64,000 nucleotides of DNA from Paractinoplanes rishiriensis (GCF_016862375.1 NZ_BOMV01000065.1:1-64000), one strand, 5' to 3'. Shown: positions 17,051 through 26,200, counted from the first letter of the stretch. The notes: generated by a model from the letters alone, not told the origin. A program made the numbers and translations.

Positions 17051-17105
17051 CCGGGCGCCGGGGTGTCATGCTGGATCGAGTACGCGTGACACCCCGGAGG
17101 AACAC

Positions 17106-17627
17106 ATGCGCCGTCGAGGACTTGCCCTGCTGCCGCTGGCCGTGAGCGTGCTGGCGTTCGCCGAGATCGTGGTGTTCCTGAGCGTGCTGCACGCGCTCGG
17201 CGGCGCGTGGACCCTGGCGCTGCTCGCCGTCTCCAGCCTGGCCGGCATGGTGCTGCTGCGCCGCGAGGGCGTCCGCGGCTGGCGGGCGTTCCGCGCGGCC
17301 GCCGAGGAGGGCCGCCCGCCCGGCGGTCAGGTGACCAGTTCGCTGGTCGGTCTCGGCGGTGCGCTGCTGCTGGCGATGCCCGGCTTCATCACCGGCGTGC
17401 TCGGCCTGCTCCTGTTGCTGCCGCCCGGCCGTCAGCTGGCCCGGCACCGCCTGGAGCGCTACACCGAGAAGCAGATGGGCGCCGCGGTGGCGGGCGACCT
17501 GTTCGGCCCGCGGTTCGTCCGGGCCCGCCGTGGTGAGCCGGTGGTCGTCGTGCAGCCCGAGGAGCCCGTACGCCCGCCGGCCGCGCAGATCGAGGGCGAG
17601 GTCATCGAGGGCGAGGTCCTGCGCTAA
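17106..17627 (+). CDS. fxsA: FxsA-family membrane protein
   Basis: A 173-residue protein with three to four hydrophobic segments (residues 5-30, 35-50, 75-105). The FxsA pattern is present: a first helix ending in FAEIVVFLSVLHALGG and a later VGLGGALLLAMPGFITGVLG. FxsA in E. coli suppresses phage T7 exclusion; the function here is unknown. The C-terminus ends in an acidic repeat QIEGEVIEGEVLR. A clear terminator follows. Confidence 0.8.
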   Translation: MRRRGLALLPLAVSVLAFAEIVVFLSVLHALGGAWTLALLAVSSLAGMVLLRREGVRGWRAFRAAAEEGRPPGGQVTSSLVGLGGALLLAMPGFITGVLGLLLLLPPGRQLARHRLERYTEKQMGAAVAGDLFGPRFVRARRGEPVVVVQPEEPVRPPAAQIEGEVIEGEVLR

Positions 17628-17634
17628 GACGCCG

Positions 17635-17669
17635 AAACACCCCAGGAGACCCGTTCCCCTGGGGTGTTT
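17635..17669. terminator. Bidirectional terminator between fxsA and rbpA
   Basis: A 12-bp stem AAACACCCCAGG / CCTGGGGTGTTT with a 10-nt loop. The A and T edges allow termination of both convergent genes. Confidence 0.85.
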
Positions 17670-17686
17670 CTGTTGCCGTGCTGCGG

Positions 17687-18025
17687 TCAGCGACCCCGGC
17701 GGGTGCGAACCTCTTGGAGCCGTTCGTTGAGGATGTCCTCCAGCTCCGAGATCGACCGCCGTTCCAGAAGCATGTCCCAGTGAGTACGGGGTGGCTTAGC
17801 CTTCTTCTGTTCTGGCTCGCTGCCGTCGACCAGACGGGCGACGCTGCCGTCGAACTTGCACTCCCAGGTGGTGGGCACCTCGGCGTCGACGGCGAACGGC
17901 ACCTCGAACTGGTGACCCTTGACGCAGAGGTACTCTCGGGTCTGCCGGGGCGCCAGCTCGGTGTTGCGGTCGGACTCGTAGCTGACTGCGCCAAGACGGC
18001 TGCCGCGCAGCATGCGTTCGCCCAT
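17687..18025 (-). CDS. rbpA: RNA polymerase-binding protein RbpA
   Basis: A 112-residue actinobacterial transcription factor that binds RNA polymerase and group 1/2 sigma factors. The family blocks are clear: RGSRLGAVSYESDRN, LAPRQTREYLCVKGHQFEVPF and the sigma-interaction domain KPPRTHWDMLLERRSISELE. The ATG at 18025 was chosen over an upstream extension because homologues begin MxERxLRG, GAGGGG precedes it, and the promoter lies inside the would-be extension. Only one cysteine remains of the CxxC pair (ECKFDG), so zinc binding as in S. coelicolor is unlikely. Confidence 0.93.
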   Translation of the reverse strand: MGERMLRGSRLGAVSYESDRNTELAPRQTREYLCVKGHQFEVPFAVDAEVPTTWECKFDGSVARLVDGSEPEQKKAKPPRTHWDMLLERRSISELEDILNERLQEVRTRRGR

Positions 18026-18066
18026 GATGGCAATCCCCTCGCTCGTGGTGCTGCTCTCGTTGGTGT

Positions 18067-18092
18067 AACGAAAGGGGCGGCCGTGGGATTCC
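18067..18092 (-). promoter_or_regulatory. SigR-type promoter of rbpA
   Basis: On the minus strand GGAAT is followed by exactly 18 bp and GTT, the textbook SigR consensus (GGAAT-N18-GTT) for disulfide-stress promoters. It lies about 42-67 bp upstream of the rbpA ATG. rbpA is a known SigR target in S. coelicolor. Confidence 0.8.
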
Positions 18093-18396
18093 ACGGTCGC
18101 CAGGTCTTCGGCCCACCGTTGTAACGGCAGTGTTAACGGTACGAGCGTAACCGGACGCAGCCTTTACCGGTCACCACCGTTCCTCACCGAAGTGGACCTT
18201 GGTCCACTTTACGCCGGTTTACACCTTCTGCAGGTGGTGCGATGTCGGTCACTCAACCGGTATCCCGGCAAATCTTGGCCCCAAGGTGCAGCTCGCCCGC
18301 AAATTTTCGTCCATTCGTGGCGCGATCTGAGCACACTTAAGGCAATCTTCACCCGCAGTGCCCACTTCGTGATCACTGTCCCGGCGACTGCCCCGT
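18093..18396. other. Intergenic region with a 20-bp palindrome
   Basis: A gene-free stretch of about 300 bp upstream of rbpA and downstream of a small membrane-protein gene. It contains AAGTGGACC-TT-GGTCCACTT (18190-18209), a perfect 9-bp inverted repeat that looks like an operator. No recognised regulator is adjacent. Confidence 0.5.
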
Positions 18397-18582
18397 TCAC
18401 TGGGCGGACGGGACCACCACCGAGCAGACAGCGGTGAGCCGGGCTTCGAACTCGGCGGCCACCAGCGCCGGATCCGACCCGTGCCGCAGCATCACGTAGG
18501 TGACCAGGAACGCGGCCAGAATGAAGAATCCCCCCGTGGCCACCCCCCACACCGTGCCGGCGGTTACCACCTCGCGGTCCAT
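18397..18582 (-). CDS. Small single-pass membrane protein, unknown function
   Basis: A 61-residue protein with one transmembrane helix at about residues 13-32 (WGVATGGFFILAAFLVTYVM), a short charged segment and a hydrophobic C-terminus. The ATG at 18582 is preceded by GAGGAG at good spacing. A longer in-frame ORF extends upstream but is low-complexity, so it was rejected. I do not recognise the family. Confidence 0.6.
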   Translation of the reverse strand: MDREVVTAGTVWGVATGGFFILAAFLVTYVMLRHGSDPALVAAEFEARLTAVCSVVVPSAQ

Positions 18583-19095
18583 GCGATCACTCCTCGCCAC
18601 GTCGACGACCGGACAGACGCCTACCGCACCCCTCCAGGATGACGACCGCGCGCAACTCCCCAACACCACCCCAGGGGACATACGGCAAACCCCACCCGCC
18701 GGATCACCCATACCCGAGCCGACCATCACCGAAGCCAGCCCGAGTCCGCCGGGCCAGCCCGTCCCACCGGCCAGCCCGATCTCACCGAACCCCCACCGCG
18801 GCCAGCCGATCCTGCCGGGCCGCCCCACCGCGGCCAGCCCGGTCCTGCCAGCCCGGTCCCGCCAGCCCGGTCCCGCCGGGCCGCCCCACCACGCCGCCCC
18901 ACCGCGGCCAGCCCGGTCCCGCCGGCCTGCCTCACCGCGCCGGCCCGCCCGGCGCCGCCATCCGCCGGACCCGACGCCGCCACCCCCTACTACCCAACCA
19001 GCGGACCGGCCTGAGCCTTCAACCTATTCATCGGGAGATTTCCGACTTGTCGGACTGGATGGGGTCGGGCTGTAGGTTGCCGGGTGTGCTGCTTG
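18583..19095. repeat. Gene-free region with degenerate GGCCAGCCCGGTCC repeats
   Basis: About 510 bp. From 18730 to 18990 it is made of degenerate copies of a 10-16 bp unit built around GGCCAGCCCGGTCCCGCC. All frames give Pro/Ala/Arg or Gly shadow peptides. No gene or clear control site is seen. Confidence 0.5.
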
Positions 19096-20301
<1,206 letters not shown>

Positions 20302-20378
20302 CGCGAAGAAACCCTAGATCCGCAGGTCCGGCGGGTGGCGCCACCACACCGTGACGACTTTCCGCAGTTACCCCACCA

Positions 20379-20402
20379 TCCTAGGACGCTCTAGGCGCAG
20401 TG
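20379..20402. repeat. TCCTAGGA-type dispersed motif, copy 3
   Basis: Begins TCCTAGGACGCTCTAGGC and ends AGTG, with an additional TAGGC echo inside. It is 78 bp upstream of the coiled-coil gene on the minus strand, where it reads CCTAGGATGG and supplies a TAGGAT -10-like hexamer. Confidence 0.5.
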
Positions 20403-20488
20403 CGCTCGGCCACGTTGCCACGGCACGGTAAAACCAAAACGGAATCAACGGCAGCCACCAGGAGAAGCTTGTGAATGTGGTGGGGGCG

Positions 20489-20514
20489 CGCGCGGTCAGA
20501 TTGCTGACCGCGCG
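20489..20514. other. Strong hairpin upstream of the methyltransferase remnant
   Basis: CGCGCGGTCAG, loop ATTG, CTGACCGCGCG: a perfect 11-bp stem without a T-run. It could be a weak terminator or part of the decayed gene's leader. Confidence 0.5.
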
Positions 20515-20539
20515 GATGGCCCTGCACGCATACGGCACC

Positions 20540-20936
20540 AAGACGAGCGGCTGCCCCGGTCGGGTGAACTGCTCGAGGTAGGCGCCGGCACGGGCGAACT
20601 GTGGTGCCGGCTCGAGCGGCGTTCAGCATGCCTGACGCTGACGGACTTCTCGCCGGCGATGTGTGGGCGGCTGCGGTCGGTGCCGGATGCGCGGGTGGTG
20701 CGCTGTGACGCGGCCCGGTTGCCGTTAGGGGCGGCGTCGTTCGGCACGGTGGTGGCGAATCACATGCTGTATCACCTGGACGATCCGGATGCGGCGCTGG
20801 CCGAGTTCGCCCGGGTGCTGCGTCGGTGTGCCGGTCGATCTGCGGGCTGCCAAAGGAGATCGTCGAGGCGCGGATACGGGTGGATGGTGGCTTCCGGATC
20901 CGGAAGCACACGGTGTTAGTCCTGGCGTGCCGTTGA
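20540..20936 (+). pseudogene. Decayed SAM-dependent methyltransferase
   Basis: One frame reads SGELLEVGAGTGELW (motif I), later DFSPAM, RVVRCDAARLPL and VANHMLYHLDDPDAALAEFARVLR. This is the normal order for a class I methyltransferase. After about 20825 the frame breaks, and another frame resumes with LPKEIVEARIRVDGGFRI and ends in a TGA at 20934-20936, matching a methyltransferase C-terminus. The stretch between is far too short, so part has been deleted as well as frameshifted. The left boundary is approximate and no credible start remains. Confidence 0.6.
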
Positions 20937-21728
20937 CGGGGTGAGAAATTCCTTGACGGCGGGCGCTACGGCGGCGGCTTTGACCATGTGGGTCTGCCCG
21001 GGGAGGGTGCGGTAGTCCGCGTGGGGCAGGGCCTCGCTGAGAGCTTTGGCGGCGTTGCGCATGTACTGGGGGCTCTTGCCGCCGTCCATGACGAGGGCGG
21101 GGCTGCCGGCGTGTGCCCAGCGGGCGGGGTCGAGAGGCTTGCCCCGGCCGGTGTCGCCGAGGATGCGCAGGTCGTAGGGGAGGGTGTGGGCTACGGCCTT
21201 GAGCTTCTTCCACATCGGGGTCAGGGCCATGATGTGGACCATGGGGCGGGGCATGCCGACGTGGGTCATGAACTTCTTGAGGGCGCCGGTGCGGTCGTCT
21301 CGGGTGATGAGGGCTTCGGTGTCGGTGACGAAGGTGGCCTCGCGGGGTTCGCGGGTGTTGTCGACGATGAACGGGGGTTCGTAGAGGGCGATGCGGGTGA
21401 CGCCGGGGAGCCGGTTGGCGGCGTCGGCGGCGAGGACGGCGCCGGAGGAGCAGCCGAACAGGTAGGCCTGGCCGCCGGCGGCGGTGAGCAGGGCGTCCAG
21501 GTCCTCGATTTCGCGGTCCGGGTGCCAGGGGAGGGTGTTGCCGCTTTCGCCGCGGCCGCGCCGGTCGTACAGGTGGACGGTGTAGGTGTCGGCGAGGGCT
21601 TCGGCGAGGTCGCGGGCGGGTCCGAAGTCGCGGTAGCACATGGCGCCGTCGACGAGGATGAGGGCGGGTCCGCTGCCGAGGGTCTCGTAGGCGATGGTGG
21701 TGCCGTCGGCTGAGGTCACAGTGGGCAT
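20916..21728 (-). CDS. Alpha/beta-fold hydrolase
   Basis: A 270-residue cytoplasmic hydrolase, last gene of an ArsR-SRPBCC-hydrolase operon. The nucleophile elbow is GCSSG (LFGCSSGAVLAA), preceded by the YDRRGRGESG strand turn; the late histidine is in LPGQTHMVK. It lacks a recognisable lid insertion. It belongs to the broad group of small actinobacterial hydrolases found next to ArsR/AHSA1 genes; the substrate is not known. The 3' end overlaps the methyltransferase remnant by 21 bp. Confidence 0.82.
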   Translation of the reverse strand: MPTVTSADGTTIAYETLGSGPALILVDGAMCYRDFGPARDLAEALADTYTVHLYDRRGRGESGNTLPWHPDREIEDLDALLTAAGGQAYLFGCSSGAVLAADAANRLPGVTRIALYEPPFIVDNTREPREATFVTDTEALITRDDRTGALKKFMTHVGMPRPMVHIMALTPMWKKLKAVAHTLPYDLRILGDTGRGKPLDPARWAHAGSPALVMDGGKSPQYMRNAAKALSEALPHADYRTLPGQTHMVKAAAVAPAVKEFLTPSTARQD

Positions 21729-21742
21729 GGCTGTGGCTCCTT

Positions 21743-22384
21743 TCAGAGCTTGTTGAGGAAGGCGTTCCAGTCGGTGTCGTCGGGTGTGACCAGCACGTGG
21801 GCGGCGATCAGGGGACCTTGGAAGCCGCGCAGGAAGCGGTAGAGGCCGCGTTCGGTGCGCAGGCCGACGGTGTGCGGGTTGCTGAAGTAGACCTCTCCGC
21901 CGATCTCGTCGAGGGCGGCGTGCAGGTTGCGCCAGGTGGCGGGCCAGTCGGTGACGGGCGGGCCGAACACGGTGACCGGGGTGGTGGCGCGGCCGGGGAA
22001 GTGGTTGAGGTATGCGACGAGGGTGGCGAAGAAGAGTTCGGTGCCGTACGTCATCGCCTCGTATTCGTCGGCCCAGTCGTCGCCGGCGAGGAAGCCGCTG
22101 GTGACGGTGCGCAGCACGGTGGCCGATCCGGTGCGGCCCTCGATGAGGAATTCGTTCGCGAGATCGTCGCTGCGGTGCACGAACTGGTGTGGCGGGTCGC
22201 TGGCGGTGATGGTGCTGACCGGCATGGCGCCGCCGCCGAAGCTGGTGCGCACGGTGTCGCCGTCGATGTCGGTGCTGCCGATGAACCAGGAGGAGATGCC
22301 GGGGCCGGTGGCGATGGCGTCCCAGACCTGTTCGGGGGTGGCGGTGACGGTGGCGTCGAGGCGGATGTCGAAGTCCTTGCCCAT
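21743..22384 (-). CDS. SRPBCC / AHSA1-like protein
   Basis: A 213-residue START-like fold protein. The signature N-terminus IRLDATVTATPEQVWDAIATGPGISSWF and the continuing TVRTSFGGGAMPV identify the AHSA1 (activator of Hsp90 homologue 1) subfamily that pairs with ArsR regulators in actinobacteria. It has a hydrophobic ligand cavity in known structures; the ligand here is unknown. It lies 2 bp after the ArsR gene and 14 bp before the hydrolase, so one transcript is likely. Confidence 0.82.
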   Translation of the reverse strand: MGKDFDIRLDATVTATPEQVWDAIATGPGISSWFIGSTDIDGDTVRTSFGGGAMPVSTITASDPPHQFVHRSDDLANEFLIEGRTGSATVLRTVTSGFLAGDDWADEYEAMTYGTELFFATLVAYLNHFPGRATTPVTVFGPPVTDWPATWRNLHAALDEIGGEVYFSNPHTVGLRTERGLYRFLRGFQGPLIAAHVLVTPDDTDWNAFLNKL

Positions 22385-22386
22385 GG

Positions 22387-22986
22387 CTATTCGGTGTCCT
22401 GTTCGGGAGGGGCGAGCGAGTCGAGGGCGGGGTGGACGGCGACGATCAGGCGGTGCTTGCGGCCGGTGTCGCTGTGGTATTTGGCGAGCAGGTTCGTCAC
22501 GGTGACGGTGAGTTCCTCGGCGAAGGCGGCTCGGTCGGCGGGGCTGGCGAAGCGGAGTTCGCCGTCTATCGCGTACGTGGCCAGCTTTTGTTTGGTTTTG
22601 GTGGCCCCGGTGATGAGGGAGCCGACGTCGCGGACGAGACGCGCGGCGAGGGCCAGCAGCCAGCGTGCGGAGAGCCGGTCGGGGGCGCGGCCGGGGTCGG
22701 GGGCGACGGCGGCCATGGCGGCGGGGGAGATGACGTAGGAGGCGGCGGTGGCCTGGAGGACGCGTTCGGTGACGTTGCCTTTGCGGCGTTCCTCGACGAG
22801 GTGGATGAGGCCGTGCTGCTCGAGCGTGCGCAGGTGGTAGTTGACCTTTTGCCGGGGCAGGCCGACCTTGCCGGCGAGCATGGTGGCCGAGCCGGGGCTG
22901 CTGAGTTCGGCGAGGAGGCGGCTGCGGATCGGGTCGAGGGAGACCTCGGCGGCGGCGGGGTCCTCGATGACGGCGACGTCGTGCAT
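22387..22986 (-). CDS. ArsR-like winged-helix regulator
   Basis: A 199-residue regulator. The winged helix is visible as SLDPIRSRLLAELSSPGSAT, MLAGKVGLPRQKVNYHLRTL and EQHGLIHLVEERRKGN. No metal-binding cysteine pair is present, so it senses something other than arsenic-type metals. The ATG at 22986 was chosen because the family starts just before the LDPIR helix. The start region is flanked by two CCGAAAA boxes (23003-23032), possible operator halves. It heads the operon with SRPBCC and hydrolase. Confidence 0.82.
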   Translation of the reverse strand: MHDVAVIEDPAAAEVSLDPIRSRLLAELSSPGSATMLAGKVGLPRQKVNYHLRTLEQHGLIHLVEERRKGNVTERVLQATAASYVISPAAMAAVAPDPGRAPDRLSARWLLALAARLVRDVGSLITGATKTKQKLATYAIDGELRFASPADRAAFAEELTVTVTNLLAKYHSDTGRKHRLIVAVHPALDSLAPPEQDTE

Positions 22987-23055
22987 GCGGACGACTCTCT
23001 CACCGAAAAGAAAGTTTGTCCAGCCGAAAATCATGGTCGGCGGTAGGTTGCTGGG

Positions 23056-23378
23056 GTGCACCTGTTACGCCCGGGCTGGACCGCCGAGGAACTCACGCAC
23101 AGCACGGCCAACGAGGTCACCGGCGGGGTCTGGCGGGTGCGGCGCGCCGGCGGCACGGTCATCCTCAAGATCGCCACGCCGCGTCGCCCGGGAGCGGCGC
23201 CGCATCTGGCGGCGCGGACCTGGACGGGGACCATCCGACGGTGGCGGCGGCCTGGCCACCCGCGCTGCGCGCCGGCCTGCGGCGTCTGTGGTTGCGGCGG
23301 GGGGAGATCCTCGCGGGGCGGGCGCCGGTGCTGGCGGTGGTGTCCGGGTGGGCGGACGAGGTCCTCAGCGGCTCGTGA
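23056..23378 (+). pseudogene. Remnant of a phosphotransferase-type gene
   Basis: The 5' part, from a GTG at 23056, reads LRPGWTAEELTH, then GGVWRVRRAGGTVILKIATP, like the N-lobe of an aminoglycoside/homoserine-kinase-type phosphotransferase. At about 23210 the frame shifts, and another frame gives AAWPPALRAGLRRLWLRRGE ending at 23378, like a C-terminal helix of the same family. The catalytic loop and about 200 residues between are gone. This looks like a large internal deletion. The family call rests on short segments. Confidence 0.5.
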
Positions 23379-23523
23379 TCAGGGCGATCAGGCCGGTCAA
23401 CGCGCTCACGAAGGTGGCCGCGGCCAGCAGGAAACCGCCCACCGCCTGCAAGCCGCGAATTACCGACTGTGCAAGGTGCGACGACGTTCCGTTGTGTGCT
23501 TCCGGTGCTCTTGTTACGGTCAT
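23365..23523 (-). CDS. Small membrane protein, unknown function
   Basis: A 52-residue protein: a polar N-terminus (MTVTRAPEAHNGTSSH), then a long hydrophobic segment VGGFLLAAATFVSALTGLIA that would span the membrane. AGGAG precedes the ATG at a good distance. It overlaps the phosphotransferase remnant by 14 bp at the 3' ends. The leader contains a strong hairpin (23572-23605). No family is recognised. Confidence 0.55.
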   Translation of the reverse strand: MTVTRAPEAHNGTSSHLAQSVIRGLQAVGGFLLAAATFVSALTGLIALITSR

Positions 23524-23789
23524 GGCAGATTCTCCTGTGGGCTCTGAGCAGGGCTCCTCGGGCAGGAATCGGAAACGGCGCCCGTGGACAGACGGGTGCC
23601 GTTTCGCTTTGATGAGGTTTGCGTGAGGCAACCTCACTCACGTAACCGTACGTGCCCGACCCCACACGGAAGCAATACGTGGAGGCGGAAAGAAACTGGA
23701 CTGAGTGGGGATGAATGCCGCATTCAACCCCAACGCCTTTACGCACATGGCGCATTGCTGAGGGGCACCCGCGCAGGCGCCCCTCAGCC
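23524..23789. other. Intergenic region with four inverted repeats
   Basis: No gene is seen in this 266-bp stretch, but four hairpins or palindromes are. At 23572-23605, GAAACGGC-G-CCCGT pairs with ACGGG-T-GCCGTTTC. At 23623-23637, GTGAGG-CAA-CCTCAC. At 23707-23731, GGGGATGAATGC pairs with GCATTCAACCCC, one mismatch. At 23758-23787, CTGAGGGGC pairs with GCCCCTCAG and probably ends the cbtBA transcript. The GTGAGG palindrome resembles a metalloregulator or TetR site. Confidence 0.5.
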
Positions 23790-24542
23790 TCAGGAGGAAA
23801 CCGCTTCGCGGTGTGGCTGTGCGGCCGGGCGGCGGGCGGTGAGCAGGGCCGCGAACGCGAGGCCCAGCACCGACCACAGCACCGCCTGGGTGCCCAGTGA
23901 CGCGATCCGGAAGTTCCAGAGCAGGCTCGGCGGGAAGTCGCTGCCCACCTCGTCGATTCTCGGCAGCAGCGCATAACCGATGCCGGCGACCACCAGGAAC
24001 GCAGCCGCGGCGCCGGCCGCCTGACGCCACTCGACCTGCTGGGTGCGGGCGGCGACCACGGCGGCCCAGACCGCGACCAGGCCGATCACGAGCAGCGCCA
24101 GGTAGCTGATGGTGCGCTGGTTGATGGTGGCCGGGTCGCCGACCGCGGGCGGATTCGGCGGGTACTTGAGGAACGGCACGATCACGATGCCGAGCAGTGC
24201 CGCCCCGGCGAGGCCGAGGGCGGCGCGGGTGTCACTCGGGGTGCGCAGGCGCCGGCGCAGGAGGGTGTACGCGGTGGCGAGCAGGCCGCCCATCGCGGCG
24301 CCGTACAGGCCGGTGGCGAGAAACAGTCCGGCGCGTTGCCCGTCGCGGCTGACCGCGGCCTCGTCGCCGTGATGGTCGCCGCCGGCCGCGGCTTCCTCGA
24401 TCGCGATCGCGGCGTCCACGTTGGGCTCGCCGACCGTGTAGGCGAACACGCCCGCCAGCAGGCCGGCGATCAGGCCCGCGAGCAGGCCTCGTAGCAGCAG
24501 CGCGCCGTATCCGGGCGCGGTCGGGCCGGCGCTCAGTGGCAC
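23790..24542 (-). CDS. cbtA: Cobalt transporter subunit CbtA
   Basis: A 250-residue membrane protein with about six hydrophobic segments. It starts GYGALLLRGLLAGLIAGLLA and includes the conserved GEPNVDAAIAIEEAAAGGDHH stretch with acidic and histidine residues, typical of CbtA. A GTG at 24542 overlaps the cbtB stop by 10 bp; an upstream in-frame ATG at 24590 would add an Arg-rich leader and is less likely. CbtA is a cobalamin-riboswitch-controlled cobalt uptake component in many actinobacteria. A hairpin at 23758-23787 follows the gene. Confidence 0.85.
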   Translation of the reverse strand: MPLSAGPTAPGYGALLLRGLLAGLIAGLLAGVFAYTVGEPNVDAAIAIEEAAAGGDHHGDEAAVSRDGQRAGLFLATGLYGAAMGGLLATAYTLLRRRLRTPSDTRAALGLAGAALLGIVIVPFLKYPPNPPAVGDPATINQRTISYLALLVIGLVAVWAAVVAARTQQVEWRQAAGAAAAFLVVAGIGYALLPRIDEVGSDFPPSLLWNFRIASLGTQAVLWSVLGLAFAALLTARRPAAQPHREAVSS

Positions 24543-24736
24543 GGGACGCCGAGCAGGTGCCGGCCGTCGTGCATGAGTTCGTGCAGCCACGTGCCGCTCT
24601 GCGAGACGGCGCCCTGGTCGAACGCCACCAGGTAGCTGAGCAGCAGCATGACGGCGACCACCGCGAGAGCGGTGCCGAGCAGGCGGGGGGAGACGGCAGG
24701 CGTGGCGAGCGGCTGTGCCGGGTGAGCCTTGGGCAT
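24533..24736 (-). CDS. cbtB: Cobalt transporter subunit CbtB
   Basis: A 67-residue protein with a single transmembrane helix (LLGTALAVVAVMLLLSYLVA) followed by a periplasmic C-terminus ending HELMHDGRHLLGVPCH. The clustered histidines and the terminal cysteine are the metal-binding signature of CbtB. AGGAGG lies upstream of the ATG, and a cobalamin riboswitch covers the leader. It works with CbtA, whose start it overlaps. Confidence 0.88.
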   Translation of the reverse strand: MPKAHPAQPLATPAVSPRLLGTALAVVAVMLLLSYLVAFDQGAVSQSGTWLHELMHDGRHLLGVPCH

Positions 24737-24756
24737 GGCGCGAGAACCTCCTAGCG

Positions 24757-24895
24757 GGATGACGCGTCCCGTTCGACAGGCTGCGACGCGTGAGCGTCCT
24801 GACTCACGGGACGGATCTCCCGTTCACAGTGGCGCGACCGCACCGGACTCTCACCGGTTTCCCTCACGACGCCGCAGGTTTGGTAGCCACAACCT
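24757..24895 (-). ncRNA. Cobalamin riboswitch upstream of cbtBA
   Basis: On the minus strand the leader contains GGGAAACCGGTGAGAGTCCGG (24843-24863), the B12-box phrase CGCCACTGTG (core GCCACTG at 24827-24833) and GTGAGTCAGGAC (24796-24807). These are the conserved core of the cobalamin class, flanked by a closing stem near 24870-24895 and 24750. It ends just before the AGGAGG of cbtB, so control is probably by translational sequestration. Cobalamin is expected to switch cobalt import off. Confidence 0.9.
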
Positions 24896-24994
24896 AGCGG
24901 CGGGCGCTGTCCGGGCACAACCGGGCGGGCCCCCTGACCGTCGCACCCCCTCGGTACCATCCACCCGAATCACTTGAACCGGGGGTGGAACACG

Positions 24995-26200
24995 ATGCGG
25001 TGGGTGCGGGTGGCAGCCGCGGCGGTGGCGGTGTCGGCGGTGCTGCTGACGCCGGTGCCGGCCCGCGCGGCCAACGTGTGCGAGTCGCCCGAGCCGAAAA
25101 ACCCGGTCACCAAGGGCGTGCCCATCGAGGATCAGATGTACGCGCCGAAGCGGCTCGCGCCCCTGGCCACCGGCGCCGGCGTCCGGGTCGCGGTGATCGA
25201 CTCCGGAGTGGACGCCGACCACGCCCAGCTGGGCGACAAGGTCGACAAGGGCGCCGACTTCCTGCACAACGACAACTCCGGCCGGCAGGACTGCGTCGGC
25301 CACGGCACCGCGGTGGCCAGCCTGATCGCGGCCGGGCCGAGCCAGGACACCGGCTTCCAGGGCCTGGCTCCCGACGCCACCATCGTGCCGATCCGGATCA
25401 GCGAGCAGCAGGAGATCGACGGCGAGGCCGTCGGCGAACGCGGCACCCCGAAACAGTTCGCCGACGCGATCGACTTCGCGGTCGAACAGGCCGACGCCGA
25501 CGTGATCAACCTCTCCCTCGTGATGACCACCGACAACACCGATGTGAAACGCGCCGTCCAGCGCGCCGTCGACGCCGGCGTCATCGTGGTGGCCGCCGCC
25601 GGTAACAACGCGACCGCCGAGGGCGGCAACCCGGTTCCGTTCCCGGCCTCCTACGACGGCGTGATCGGGGTGGGCGCCACCACGGCCGAGGGCACCCGGG
25701 CCACCTACTCGCAGCACGGCAAATACGTCGACATCGCCGCCGTGGGCGACAACGTCACCGTCGCCTGGCGGGGCACCGGCCACGCGGTGGTCCAGGGCAC
25801 CAGCTTCGCGGCCCCGTTCGTGTCGGCCACCGTCGCCCTGATCAAACAGCGCTTCCCGGACGCCACCCCCGACGAGATCTTCCGCCGCCTGACCGCCACC
25901 GCCGACCCGGCCCCCGGCGGCGACAAGAGCGACGACTACGGATACGGCCTGCTCAATCCGTACCGGGCGCTGACGGAGTCGCTGGGCCCGGCCACCCGGG
26001 CGCCGCGCCCGCCCGCGGTGATGTCCGGCAACGATCCCGAGGCCGCGGCGCTGGCCGCCCGGCGGGCCCGCAGCGAGGAGCGGGCGATGCTGTTCGGCGC
26101 CATCGGCATGGTCGCGGCGCTGCTGCTGGGCGTGGTGGCCCTCATCATGCGCCGGGGCCGCCAGCGAGGGTGGCGCCCCGCCACGCCGGATCCACAGTGA
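24995..26200 (+). CDS. mycP: Mycosin (MycP-type) membrane-anchored subtilase
   Basis: A 401-residue protease with a signal peptide (about 1-27, ending ARA), the subtilase triad VAVIDSGVDAD (Asp), CVGHGTAVASL (His) and QGTSFAAPFVSA (Ser), and a C-terminal transmembrane helix LFGAIGMVAALLLGVVALIM followed by a basic tail. This architecture is that of mycosins, which act with type VII (ESX) secretion systems. The ATG at 24995 was preferred to one seven codons upstream because the signal peptide starts there. No eccB-E or esx genes are in the window, so this copy is an orphan here. Confidence 0.85.
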   Translation: MRWVRVAAAAVAVSAVLLTPVPARAANVCESPEPKNPVTKGVPIEDQMYAPKRLAPLATGAGVRVAVIDSGVDADHAQLGDKVDKGADFLHNDNSGRQDCVGHGTAVASLIAAGPSQDTGFQGLAPDATIVPIRISEQQEIDGEAVGERGTPKQFADAIDFAVEQADADVINLSLVMTTDNTDVKRAVQRAVDAGVIVVAAAGNNATAEGGNPVPFPASYDGVIGVGATTAEGTRATYSQHGKYVDIAAVGDNVTVAWRGTGHAVVQGTSFAAPFVSATVALIKQRFPDATPDEIFRRLTATADPAPGGDKSDDYGYGLLNPYRALTESLGPATRAPRPPAVMSGNDPEAAALAARRARSEERAMLFGAIGMVAALLLGVVALIMRRGRQRGWRPATPDPQ

